Shown here: piece by piece, positions 1 to 6,177 of the stretch
How positions within the stretch are numbered: the stretch's first letter is position 1
Layout of the letters: every line of letters begins with the position of its first letter
Source of the DNA: an uncultured Clostridia bacterium
Lineage (GTDB): Bacteria > Bacillota > Clostridia > Oscillospirales > Butyricicoccaceae
Reading direction: 5' to 3'
Length of the DNA: 6,177 nt
Assembly (NCBI GenBank): GCA_910586575.1
Contig: CAJUJQ010000169.1
Location: 1-6,177, forward strand
Notes under the pieces: model-generated
What the model saw: the letters and a program-made list of their open reading frames with translations, nothing else
Databases searched by the model: none
What the model was told of the DNA's origin: nothing
Position numbers and translations under genes: made by a program

Positions 1-107
1 GTTCCCTTACGGGCCTGCTTCTGGCCGCATTGCTGCCGCTCTGTTCGCCTTAGTGTTTTGACCCTTGATTCGCATTTCAGATGTCAGCCTCGCACTGGTC
101 CGTTTTA

Positions 108-950
108 TCAATCATCTGCCGTACTTGCAGACTGCTTTCGATAATTGCTTGGCGACACGCCGTATTCCCGCCTGAACAGCCTGGAAAACGCCAGCGCGTC
201 CTCAAATCCAAGGGACTCCGCCACGACGGCGACTGGCAGTTCTGTGGAACACAGCAGCCCGCAGGCTTTTTTCAGTTTCAGGTCGGTCAGGTACTGTTTC
301 GGCGTGATACCGAACCGTTCCTTAAAAATCCGCGTTAGATAATGCGGATGATATCCCAAATGTGCCGCAGCTTCTTTTAATTTTAGCTTTTTCGAGTAAT
401 TCATATCCAAATAGAAGCGGATTTCATCGGCTGCATGGCTCTGCCCCCAATCCGGTTCGTGAAAATCGATATCCGCGAACAAAAAGGAAATCATGCGGAG
501 CAGGATGCTGTTTACCGCCAGAAAGCTGCTGGTGGTATCCTCCTGAAAGCTGAGCAGCTCAAAAATTGCCGCACGATACTTTTCGGTCGGCAAGTCCCGT
601 ATCACGTACCCTTCCTCTGTTGCCGCCATAATCTGACGCAGATAGGTCTGCGACTGAATCCCAAGGAAATTGACCCACGCATAGCTCCATGGGTCATCCT
701 GTGCGGCTTCGTAGTAAGAAACCTGGCCTGCCGGAATCAGGAAAGCATCCCCGGCGGATACCTCAAATTGGCGTCCGTCAATCGAAAGGCTTCCGTGTCC
801 GGAAAGCACAAAATGGATCAGCTGATAGGGACGCACACGCGGCCCATAATGCTGCCCTGGTTTGCACGCCTCATGCCCTGCGCTGTAAAGGGCAAGGTCG
901 GAGTTTGATTTATAAAGCAGTGAATGATGGTTTTCCTTATATTCCCTCAC
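108..950 (-). CDS. AraC-family transcriptional regulator (MsmR-like), cupin sensor plus double HTH
   Basis: Probable sugar-responsive activator of the divergent operon; 280 residues, the usual size for MsmR/RafR-type AraC regulators. Residues about 20-110 form a cupin-like sensor domain, with the family-typical stretches FVLSGHGSL, GDAFLIPAG and PWSYAWVNFLG. Residues about 175-272 are the AraC DNA-binding domain with two helix-turn-helix units: KLKEAAAHLGYHPHYLTRIFK (about 190-210) and VAVVAESLGFEDALAFSRLFR (about 240-260), ending in GVSPSNYR. The reading frame stays open to 1229, but that would overlap the GH32 gene. I chose the GTG at 950 because a perfect AGGAGG (965-960) lies 9 nt upstream and homology-like sequence begins there. 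Divergent placement next to GH32, PTS and GH36 genes suggests control of sucrose/raffinose-type sugar use. The inducer cannot be read from the sequence. The family call is firm; the specific role is inferred. Confidence 0.93.
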   Translation of the reverse strand: MREYKENHHSLLYKSNSDLALYSAGHEACKPGQHYGPRVRPYQLIHFVLSGHGSLSIDGRQFEVSAGDAFLIPAGQVSYYEAAQDDPWSYAWVNFLGIQSQTYLRQIMAATEEGYVIRDLPTEKYRAAIFELLSFQEDTTSSFLAVNSILLRMISFLFADIDFHEPDWGQSHAADEIRFYLDMNYSKKLKLKEAAAHLGYHPHYLTRIFKERFGITPKQYLTDLKLKKACGLLCSTELPVAVVAESLGFEDALAFSRLFRREYGVSPSNYRKQSASTADD

Positions 951-970
951 AGAAACACACCTCCTGTTCC

Positions 971-999
971 AGTATAACACAAGAGATGTGTTTTTTCCA
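971..999 (-). promoter_or_regulatory. Predicted sigma-A promoter of the AraC-family gene
   Basis: Read on the minus strand, the -35 is TGGAAA (999-994, 4 of 6 matches to consensus) and the -10 is TATACT (976-971, 5 of 6), separated by exactly 17 bp. Transcription would start near 964, so the predicted mRNA would begin inside or just before the AGGAGG ribosome-binding site (965-960), giving a very short leader. The -35 overlaps a TTCCATA repeat (995-1001) and the spacer contains a 17-bp palindrome (976-992). Both arrangements fit autoregulation. This is a prediction from motif matching only. Confidence 0.6.
976..992. promoter_or_regulatory. 17-bp perfect hyphenated palindrome, possible operator
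   Basis: AACACAAGAGATGTGTT consists of 6-bp inverted arms (976-981 and 987-992) around a 5-bp centre. It fills almost the whole spacer between the -35 and -10 of the AraC-gene promoter, so a bound repressor would block RNA polymerase there. AraC-family proteins more often use direct repeats, so another regulator could be the binder, or the palindrome could be chance. Confidence 0.35.
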
Positions 1000-1022
1000 T
1001 ATTCCGTTTTGAAAATTCCATA
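995..1022. promoter_or_regulatory. Candidate AraC-type operator: TTCCATA direct repeat with 21-bp period
   Basis: TTCCATA occurs at 995-1001 and again at 1016-1022, start-to-start distance 21 bp, which is two helical turns. AraC-family dimers such as AraC at araI1/araI2 bind direct half-sites with this phasing. The promoter-proximal copy overlaps the predicted -35 of the operon promoter (1021-1026), the classical class II activation position. The distal copy overlaps the -35 of the regulator's own promoter (999-994). The repeat is directly visible; its use as the binding site of the neighbouring AraC protein is inference. Confidence 0.5.
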
Positions 1023-1049
1023 CACAAAACGCCCGTCCTGTAGTTTAAT
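1021..1049 (+). promoter_or_regulatory. Predicted promoter of the GH32-PTS-GH36 operon
   Basis: The -10 is TTTAAT (1044-1049, 5 of 6) and the -35 is a weak TACACA (1021-1026, 4 of 6, lacking the important TG of TTGACA), with a 17-bp spacer. A weak -35 touching a proposed activator half-site (1016-1022) is what an activator-dependent promoter would look like. The start of transcription would be near 1056, giving a leader of about 42 nt. Predicted only. Confidence 0.5.
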
Positions 1050-1067
1050 AGGTGCATAGAGAAAAAT

Positions 1068-1083
1068 CGCCGCAGGAACGGCG
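1068..1083 (+). other. Small GC-rich hairpin in the operon leader, next to the ribosome-binding site
   Basis: CGCCG (1068-1072) can pair with CGGCG (1079-1083) across a 6-nt loop. An alternative register pairs GCCGC (1069-1073) with GCGGC (1081-1085). The stem ends immediately upstream of the AGGAGG of the GH32 gene (1086-1091). It has no U-tract, so it is not a terminator. It might protect the 5' end or tune translation, or it may have no role. Confidence 0.3.
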
Positions 1084-1097
1084 GCAGGAGGGCTGAT

Positions 1098-2480
1098 ATG
1101 AAACTTGAAAAAAAGCAGCGCTATCATCTGGAACCGCCGGAGGGGCTGATGAACGACCCAAACGGGCTGATTTGGTTCCGCGGCAAATACTATGTGTTTT
1201 TTCAATGGAACCGTTTCAGAAAAGACCATTCACATAAGGAATGGGGGCTTTTCACCTCACGGGACCTGATCGAGTGGGATTTTCAGGAAGGGGCCATCCA
1301 GCCCGGTGAAACCTATGACCGGTCGGGGGTACATTCCGGAAGCGCGTTTGTCATCGACGGGCGGCTGTACGCCTATTATACCGGCAGCGACAAAAGCAGC
1401 GGGCGGCGCAAAAGCAGCCAGTGCCTGGCGGTCAGCGAGGACGGAAGAAATTTCCAGAAACAGGGTGTGTTTTTGGACACCCCGGCAGGCTTTTCCGAGC
1501 ATTTCCGAGACCCCAAAGTATTTCAGATGGAAACGGGGCCGTACTTCATGGTCATTGGAGCGCAGCGGATAACGGGCAAAGGCTGTATTGCGCTGTGCCG
1601 CTCGGAGGATGGGATTCATTGGAACTATTCGCATATGCTGGCCGCGGCGGAGCATCATGAAATGATCGAATGCCCCGACCTGTTCCGGCTGGACGGGCAG
1701 GCCGTGCTGCTGTACTGTCTACAGCGGCGGGACAATGCGGCGGATCAGGTCATTTCCGCGCATTCGGCTTACCGGCTGGTCGATTTTGACACGCATACTG
1801 GAACAATCCCCAAAACCGATCTGGAGCACGGTTGTGAAACGCTTGACGCGGGCTTTGACTTCTTTGCCCCGCAGACCTTTGAAGCGCCGGACGGGCGGCG
1901 TCTCCTGCTTGCATGGATGTCCCGCATGGATGACGGGCAGGAACGCGTTTTCGCCGAAGGGGAACCGCGTATTCACTGCATGACGCTTCCGCGCGAGCTT
2001 CGCATACAAAAGGGCAGGCTTTGGCAAAAACCGGCAAGGGAGCTGTACCGGCTTCTGGGGGAAGAATTGGAGTGGGGCGGCGCAGAGCGCCGTTCCATCC
2101 GGCTGGATACCAGGGTATTCCATCTGCGTATGGACGCGGCGCATTGCCCTGCGGGCCTCCATATGGAGCTGGGAGAAGCCTCCCTTTCCTGGGACGGCGG
2201 CCAACTTGTTTTTAACCGTAAAAACTGGGCGGGGGCCGATGAAGCCCGCAGCTGCACATTGGGACGGCTGGACAGCGTGGAAATCTGGTCGGATACGTCC
2301 AGCCTTGAAATTTTCCTGAACGATGGGGAAGCCGTCCTGTCCGCGCGTGTCTTTCCGCAAACGGAAGCGCCCGTATTGGCCGTAACCGGCGCACCGGAAA
2401 CCTCAGTGCTTACGATCCGAAGGATCACGGCAGATATTCACACCTATCCCGCAGACGGTTCACAGCGGATTGCCGGATAG
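1098..2480 (+). CDS. scrB: GH32 beta-fructosidase, probable sucrose-6-phosphate hydrolase
   Basis: Hydrolyses the beta-fructofuranosyl bond of sucrose or sucrose-6-phosphate, releasing fructose; cytoplasmic, since no signal peptide is present. The 460-residue length is typical of ScrB/SacA. The catalytic five-bladed propeller carries all three family motifs: LMNDPNG with nucleophile Asp20, FRDPK with transition-state stabiliser Asp138, and ECPDLF with acid/base Glu191. A further conserved block, DFFAPQTFEAPDG, follows. Residues from about 330 form the C-terminal beta-sandwich, including the family-typical SSLEIFLNDGEAVLSARVFP. The ATG at 1098 follows AGGAGG at 1086-1091 with a 6-nt gap. The gene is first in the operon and is followed 29 bp later by a sucrose-family PTS permease, which favours the phosphorylated sugar as substrate. 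GH32 members also include levanases and inulinases, so the exact substrate is inferred. The frame is intact. Confidence 0.93.
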   Translation: MKLEKKQRYHLEPPEGLMNDPNGLIWFRGKYYVFFQWNRFRKDHSHKEWGLFTSRDLIEWDFQEGAIQPGETYDRSGVHSGSAFVIDGRLYAYYTGSDKSSGRRKSSQCLAVSEDGRNFQKQGVFLDTPAGFSEHFRDPKVFQMETGPYFMVIGAQRITGKGCIALCRSEDGIHWNYSHMLAAAEHHEMIECPDLFRLDGQAVLLYCLQRRDNAADQVISAHSAYRLVDFDTHTGTIPKTDLEHGCETLDAGFDFFAPQTFEAPDGRRLLLAWMSRMDDGQERVFAEGEPRIHCMTLPRELRIQKGRLWQKPARELYRLLGEELEWGGAERRSIRLDTRVFHLRMDAAHCPAGLHMELGEASLSWDGGQLVFNRKNWAGADEARSCTLGRLDSVEIWSDTSSLEIFLNDGEAVLSARVFPQTEAPVLAVTGAPETSVLTIRRITADIHTYPADGSQRIAG

Positions 2481-2509
2481 TCAAAACAACAAAAGGGAGG
2501 AAACAGCAA

Positions 2510-3907
2510 ATGACAGAGCAAGAACTCGCCGCGAAAATCGTGGAGCTGATTGGCGGCACGGAGAACATTTCCACTGTGCGCCACTGCGCGACCCGCCTGC
2601 GTATTGTGGTGACAGACAAGGAGAAGATCGACAGCAAGGGCGTTGAAAACCTTGACAAAGTCAAGGGCTCGTTTTTTAACTCCGGCCAGTACCAGATTAT
2701 TTTGGGCACAGGGCTGGTCAACCGCGTTTATGATGAGGTGCTGAAAATCACCGGCGACCCTGATTCCGGCGCGAAGGACGCAAAAGAAGCCTCGCCGGTG
2801 TACGGCAACAAGTTTCAGCGCGCCATCCGGATGTTTTCCGACGTGTTTGTCCCGGTAATCCCTGTATTGGTTGCAACCGGCCTGTTTATGGGCCTGCGCG
2901 GGCTGCTGACCCAGGAGGCGGTGCTTGCCGTGTTCGGCATGACCCCGGCGGATGTGCCGCAGTCCCTGCTCATTTTCACGCAGGTGCTGACCGATACGGC
3001 GTTCGCGTTCCTGCCCGCGCTGGTCTGCTGGTCCGCTTTCCGCAACTTCGGCGGAAGCCCGGTGATCGGGATTGTCCTCGGGCTAATGCTGGTCAGCCCC
3101 AGCCTGCCGAGCGCGTATGACGTCGGCTCCGGCGCGGCGCAGCCGCTTACCTTCTTTGGGTTCCTGAATGTTGCGGGCTATCAAGGCTCGGTGCTTCCCG
3201 CGTTCGCGACCGGCATCCTGACCGCCAAGTTCGAGAAATGGCTGCGCCGCCGTGTCCCTGATGCGGTTGACCTGATTGTTACGCCCTTCGTCACCCTGCT
3301 GGTCGGCGCAATGCTCGCGCTGTTCTGCATCGGCCCTGTGCTGCACGGCGTGGAAAACATTGTGCTCGTAGTTGTTGAAAAGCTGCTGTTCCTGCCCTTT
3401 GGCATCGGCGGCCTGATTTATGGCAGCTTCGGGCAGCTGCTCGGCATTTTCGGTATCCACCATATCCTGAATTTCCTGGAAATCAGCATGCTTGCGCAGG
3501 ACGGATGGAATTACCTGAACCCCATTGGCACCTGCGGCAACGTCGCGCAGGCGGGCGCGGTGCTTGCGGTTGCAATGAAGGCACGCTCCGCGAAGATCAA
3601 GCAAATCGCCTACCCCTCCTGCCTGTCCGCGCTGCTTGGCATTACGGAGCCTGCGGTTTTCGGCGTCAATCTCCGCTTTGGTCGGCCGTTCATTATGGTG
3701 ATGGTCGGCGGCGCGGCTGGCGGCTTCCTTGCCTCGATCTTCCATCTCCGCGCAACCGGCATGGCGATTACCGGTATCCCCGGTACGCTGCTGTACTTAA
3801 ATGAACAGCTGCCGCTGTATCTGCCGACCAATGTCGTCGCGTTTGCGGTGGCGTTCGCCATGACGTGGTTCTTTGGCTTCAACGCCAAGATGGAAGAACA
3901 GTCATGA
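2510..3907 (+). CDS. scrA: PTS permease EIIBC, sucrose family of the glucose superfamily
   Basis: Inner-membrane permease that imports and phosphorylates its sugar. Residues about 1-80 are the EIIB domain, with the phosphorylation-site Cys26 in the motif RHCATRLR and the usual SGQYQIILGTG block. A linker (about 82-105) leads to an EIIC membrane domain (about 106-458) with many hydrophobic segments, the FGIHHILN motif (314-321) and the signature GITEPAVFGVNLRF (377-390), which is typical of sucrose/trehalose-type permeases. The protein stops at 465 residues with no EIIA domain, as in SacP and enterobacterial ScrA, so a separate EIIA-Glc-like protein must supply phosphate. GGGAGG at 2495-2500 precedes the ATG by 9 nt. 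Its stop codon overlaps the alpha-galactosidase start by 4 bp. Sucrose is the likely substrate because of the adjacent GH32 gene; a galactosylated sucrose such as raffinose is possible but unproven. Confidence 0.92.
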   Translation: MTEQELAAKIVELIGGTENISTVRHCATRLRIVVTDKEKIDSKGVENLDKVKGSFFNSGQYQIILGTGLVNRVYDEVLKITGDPDSGAKDAKEASPVYGNKFQRAIRMFSDVFVPVIPVLVATGLFMGLRGLLTQEAVLAVFGMTPADVPQSLLIFTQVLTDTAFAFLPALVCWSAFRNFGGSPVIGIVLGLMLVSPSLPSAYDVGSGAAQPLTFFGFLNVAGYQGSVLPAFATGILTAKFEKWLRRRVPDAVDLIVTPFVTLLVGAMLALFCIGPVLHGVENIVLVVVEKLLFLPFGIGGLIYGSFGQLLGIFGIHHILNFLEISMLAQDGWNYLNPIGTCGNVAQAGAVLAVAMKARSAKIKQIAYPSCLSALLGITEPAVFGVNLRFGRPFIMVMVGGAAGGFLASIFHLRATGMAITGIPGTLLYLNEQLPLYLPTNVVAFAVAFAMTWFFGFNAKMEEQS

Positions 3908-4923
3908 AAATTACAATCGATGAAAACCGCCGCACAGCCGTCCTGAACAGCGGAACGGTTTCCTATGTGCTGGAAGCAGGAAATTATCTGGTGCATCGGT
4001 ATTTTGGCCGCGCGCTGCGTGACTATCGCGGCTGTGGTACGCCTGCTTATTATAAGCGGGCGTACAGCACCACGCATGACTGTTCGGTTCCAAATGTGTC
4101 CTTCGACGATTTCCCGTTTGAATACCCGGTGCGCGGGCGGGGTGATTTCCGCATCCCGGCGCTTACGGTGGAACAGGCAAGCGGCGTGCAGGTTGTGGAG
4201 CCACAGTTCCGGGGGTGGCGTATCATCGAGGGCAAACCGGGGCTTCCCGGCCTGCCTTCCACCTTTGCTGGGGATACGCCCGCTCAGACCCTGGAAGTTG
4301 TCTGTGAGGACGAACAGGCCGGGCTTCGGGTACTGCTGTATTACTCGGTTTTTGAAGGGCTTGATATCATTGCCCGCCATCAGAGGTTCGAAAATACCGG
4401 GAAGCAAACGCTGATTTTGCACAATGCGCAGAGCGCGTCGCTTGAACTGCCCGCACGGCCCTTCGAATTCCTTTCCCTGTATGGGACACATGCCAAAGAA
4501 GCCAACCGCAGCCGTTTCCCGCTGCATCACGGGATACAGCGGGTGGAAAGCGTGCGTGGGAGCAGCAGCCCGCAACACCAGCCGTTTTTTGCCCTGCTGT
4601 CCCCCGGCACAACGGAAACGTCCGGCGAAGTGTATGCCATGCACCTGGTTTACAGCGGGAACTTTCTGGCACAGGCCGAGGTGGATTCGTTCGGGAATGT
4701 GCGGGCGCAGATCGGCATCCACCCGGAGGGCTTCCGCTGGGAGCTGGAGCCGGGCGGGCAGTTTACCACTCCGGAAGCCATCTTGAACTACACCGCGGAA
4801 GGACTGAACAGCATGAGCCAAACGTTCCACCGCCTGTACCGGGAACACCTGCTGCCGCAGCGGTTTGCCGGAATGGAACGCCCAATCCTGCTGAACTCGT
4901 GGGAATCCATGTATGTATTATGA
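3904..4923 (+). CDS. N-terminal part of GH36 alpha-galactosidase, ends at the frameshift
   Basis: This frame encodes 339 residues, the last three (VL and the preceding Y context) being shifted or near the shift. It contains the GH36 N-terminal beta-sandwich (about 25-260, including FEYPVRGRGDFRIPAL and VYSGNFLAQAEVDSFG) and the linker leading into the catalytic barrel, ending with the first barrel strand RPILLNSWES (Trp333). The catalytic aspartates are not in this part, so on its own it cannot be an active enzyme. The ATG at 3904 overlaps the PTS stop codon (ATGA), and GGAAGAA (3892-3898) serves as a modest ribosome-binding site. An in-frame start further upstream, at 3865, lies inside the PTS gene and has no homology-like sequence. 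Translation is probably coupled to the PTS gene. Confidence 0.8.
   Translation: MKITIDENRRTAVLNSGTVSYVLEAGNYLVHRYFGRALRDYRGCGTPAYYKRAYSTTHDCSVPNVSFDDFPFEYPVRGRGDFRIPALTVEQASGVQVVEPQFRGWRIIEGKPGLPGLPSTFAGDTPAQTLEVVCEDEQAGLRVLLYYSVFEGLDIIARHQRFENTGKQTLILHNAQSASLELPARPFEFLSLYGTHAKEANRSRFPLHHGIQRVESVRGSSSPQHQPFFALLSPGTTETSGEVYAMHLVYSGNFLAQAEVDSFGNVRAQIGIHPEGFRWELEPGGQFTTPEAILNYTAEGLNSMSQTFHRLYREHLLPQRFAGMERPILLNSWESMYVL
4909..4918 (+). repeat. ATGT tandem duplication (2.5 copies) causing the aga frameshift
   Basis: ATGTATGTAT is two and a half copies of ATGT. With 1.5 copies (ATGTAT) the GH36 frame continues without interruption. The present copy number brings TGA (4921-4923) into frame after three shifted codons. 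Duplications of this kind arise by slipped-strand mispairing. The repeat is far shorter than typical phase-variation tracts. Confidence 0.75.
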
Positions 4924-6115
4924 TGTCAGCATGGACAAAATCAAAACCCAGGCAGAGCTTGCAAAGCAGGCGGGGCTGGAACTGTTTGTGCTGGATGACG
5001 GCTGGTTCCGTGCGGATAACAGCAGCAATACCTCCATGGGGGATTGGCAGTGCAATGAAGCAAAGCTGCCCGGCGGGATTCGCCGCGCTTCGGAAACCGT
5101 CCACGCAAAGGGGCTGAAATTCGTGCTGTGGTTTGAGCCGGAGGCCATCTGCAAAAACAGTACCCTGTATCGGATGTGCCCGGACTGGGCGCTGCACATC
5201 CCCGGCTACCCGCCGGTGGAAGGCCGTCATGAATATCTGCTTGACCTGACCCGGCAGGAGGTGCGCGACTATCTGGTCGGTATGCTGGAAGCCTATTTGC
5301 AGGGCGGGAAGGTGGATTATATCAAATGGGACATGAACCGTCCGCTGACCGACGTCTGCTCTTCCGCACTTGGGCATGGGCAGAAAGGGGAAACCGCCCA
5401 CCGGTATGTTCTGGGGCTGTATGAAATCCTGGAACGGATTACCGCGGACTATCCCTCCGTGCTGATTGAGGGCTGTTCCAGCGGCGGCGCACGGTTTGAT
5501 CCCGGAATGCTGTATTATGTGGGGCAAAACTGGGCGAGCGATAATACGGACGCCTATGACCGCATGACGATACAGGATGGATTCAGCCTGCTTTACCCGC
5601 CGGTGGCGATTGGCGCACACGTGAGCATTACGCCGAACCATCAGACCGGAAGGACAACGCCGCTGGACACCCGTTATCAAGCGGCGCGGCTGTTCAATCT
5701 GGGTTATGAACTGGATTTGGCAAAATGCAGCGAAACCGAGCGGGACGTAATTGCGCGGCAGGTTTCGGAGCACAAGCGGGAACGGACATGGATGCAGGAA
5801 GGGATTTTTTCCCGGCATGAGGTTCCAAGCAAAAACTATGTGATGTGGTCGGTTGCCCGTCCGGACCGCAGCGAATGTCAGATTCTCATTTTTCAGAAAT
5901 TCTATGATCCGCTGTGCTGCCATGGGAATTTCAGGCTTCTGGAGCTTGACCCGGAAGCGGATTATCTGGAAACCGGCAGCGGGCAGGTTTTCGGCGGGGA
6001 CGAGCTAATGCAAATCGGTTTGACGGTTCCGCTGGTGAAAGAGGATTTCCATGCGTTCCCGTTTCATTTCCTGCGGATAGAGGATGGGGAAGCGGAACTG
6101 CAAAGCGAATCATGA
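4913..6115 (+). CDS. C-terminal catalytic part of GH36 alpha-galactosidase
   Basis: This 400-residue frame carries nearly the whole (beta/alpha)8 barrel and the C-terminal beta domain. Motifs in order: LFVLDDGWF (24-32), VLWFEPEAI (71-79), DLTRQEVRDY (111-120), YIKWDMNRPLTD with nucleophile Asp140 (136-147), IEGCSSGGARFDPGML (185-200), WASDNTDA with acid/base Asp210 (207-214), and HVSITPNHQTGR (236-247). The nucleophile to acid/base distance of 70 residues equals that recalled for Geobacillus AgaA. The C-terminal domain runs from about 315 to 400. The ATG at 4913 lies in the duplicated tetranucleotide, 8 nt before the TGA that closes the upstream frame, with only a weak GGGA upstream, so independent translation would depend on reinitiation. 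Without the first barrel strand and the N-terminal domain it would probably be inactive unless it pairs with the upstream fragment. Confidence 0.8.
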   Translation: MYYDVSMDKIKTQAELAKQAGLELFVLDDGWFRADNSSNTSMGDWQCNEAKLPGGIRRASETVHAKGLKFVLWFEPEAICKNSTLYRMCPDWALHIPGYPPVEGRHEYLLDLTRQEVRDYLVGMLEAYLQGGKVDYIKWDMNRPLTDVCSSALGHGQKGETAHRYVLGLYEILERITADYPSVLIEGCSSGGARFDPGMLYYVGQNWASDNTDAYDRMTIQDGFSLLYPPVAIGAHVSITPNHQTGRTTPLDTRYQAARLFNLGYELDLAKCSETERDVIARQVSEHKRERTWMQEGIFSRHEVPSKNYVMWSVARPDRSECQILIFQKFYDPLCCHGNFRLLELDPEADYLETGSGQVFGGDELMQIGLTVPLVKEDFHAFPFHFLRIEDGEAELQSES

Positions 6116-6177
6116 AAAAATAATTATAGCAATCTGCGAAAATAAGGTCAATAACCAGCGCATCTGAACCAACCGTC

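Larger units (their letters stand above)
3904..6115 (+). pseudogene. aga: GH36 alpha-galactosidase gene interrupted by a 4-bp frameshift
   Basis: The two consecutive reading frames 3904-4923 and 4913-6115 together encode one GH36 alpha-galactosidase, an enzyme that removes terminal alpha-1,6-galactose from melibiose, raffinose and stachyose. The frame is lost within ATGTATGTAT (4909-4918). Deleting one 4-bp unit gives WESMYYDV across the junction, matching the family pattern WEATYFDF with no gained or lost residue, and a 735-residue protein of normal length. In that composite, Trp333, Asp363/Asp364, Lys473, Asp475 and Asp545 would each lie 3 positions before residues I recall for Geobacillus AgaA (W336, D366/D367, K476, nucleophile D478, acid/base D548). 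No other defect is visible and all motifs remain, so the lesion looks recent, or the sequence is an allele, an assembly artefact or a split gene. Confidence 0.8.

Noticed and set aside
3..53. Open tail in the plus frame reading SLTGLLLAALLPLCSP then TAG, possibly the end of a membrane protein
   Set aside because: Only 16 residues are visible and a neighbouring frame (2-61) gives an equally open tail, so no gene can be supported.
1..107. Terminator for the AraC-family gene
   Set aside because: Only long-looped or 4-bp complementary segments such as GACC/GGTC were seen, with no convincing hairpin and T-run.
999..1013. Possible CcpA (cre) site, read on the minus strand as TTCAAAACGGAATAT
   Set aside because: It mismatches the cre consensus at two conserved positions (the G of TG and the C of the final CW), so it is too weak to call.
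951..1229. Upstream extension of the AraC frame to an ATG at 1229 (373 residues)
   Set aside because: It would overlap the first 132 bp of the GH32 gene and include the whole divergent promoter region. The extra 93 residues do not look like any AraC-family domain, and the GTG at 950 has a perfect ribosome-binding site.
3610..4848. 412-residue open frame on the minus strand
   Set aside because: It is antisense to the PTS and GH36 genes, which have clear family motifs. Its sequence looks like a codon-bias shadow with no recognisable domain.
4763..5923. 386-residue open frame on the minus strand
   Set aside because: It is antisense to the GH36 catalytic domain, rich in Pro, Arg and His, and has no recognisable domain; long antisense frames are common over GC-rich genes.
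6116..6177. Transcription terminator after the alpha-galactosidase gene
   Set aside because: The stretch is AT-rich, but I found no stable stem followed by a T-run. Termination may lie beyond the window, or the operon may continue.

Overview
The window is a compact carbohydrate-utilisation locus. It probably comes from a Gram-positive member of the Clostridia: the Shine-Dalgarno sequences are strong AGGAGG types, coding sequence is moderately GC-rich while the intergenic DNA is AT-rich, and the proteins resemble the sucrose/raffinose systems of gut Firmicutes. The exact genus cannot be read from this sequence.

Layout. Positions 1-107 hold no callable gene. An AraC/MsmR-type transcriptional regulator lies on the minus strand (950 down to 108, GTG start). 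A 147-bp divergent control region (951-1097) separates it from a plus-strand operon. The operon encodes a cytoplasmic GH32 beta-fructosidase of the sucrose-6-phosphate hydrolase type (1098-2480), a sucrose-family PTS permease EIIBC (2510-3907), and a GH36 alpha-galactosidase (3904-6115). Gene spacing is tight: 29 bp between the first two and a 4-bp ATGA overlap between the last two, so co-transcription is likely. The last 62 bp are AT-rich and show no clear terminator.

How it works together (inference from families). The PTS protein imports and phosphorylates a sucrose-type sugar, and the GH32 enzyme hydrolyses the phosphorylated product. The alpha-galactosidase would remove galactose from raffinose-family oligosaccharides or melibiose. 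The AraC protein would sense the sugar and activate the operon. The EIIBC protein has no EIIA domain, so it must borrow one encoded elsewhere.

Two observations stand out. First, the GH36 gene is broken into two frames at about 4909-4923. The break coincides with a tandem duplication of four bases (ATGTATGTAT), and removing one unit restores an uninterrupted 735-residue enzyme with family-like spacing of its active-site residues. Second, the divergent control region carries a 7-bp direct repeat (TTCCATA) with an exact 21-bp period. It is placed so that an AraC-type dimer would touch the -35 of the operon promoter and cover the -35 of the regulator's own promoter. No CRISPR array, RNA gene, insertion sequence or clearly unknown system was found.
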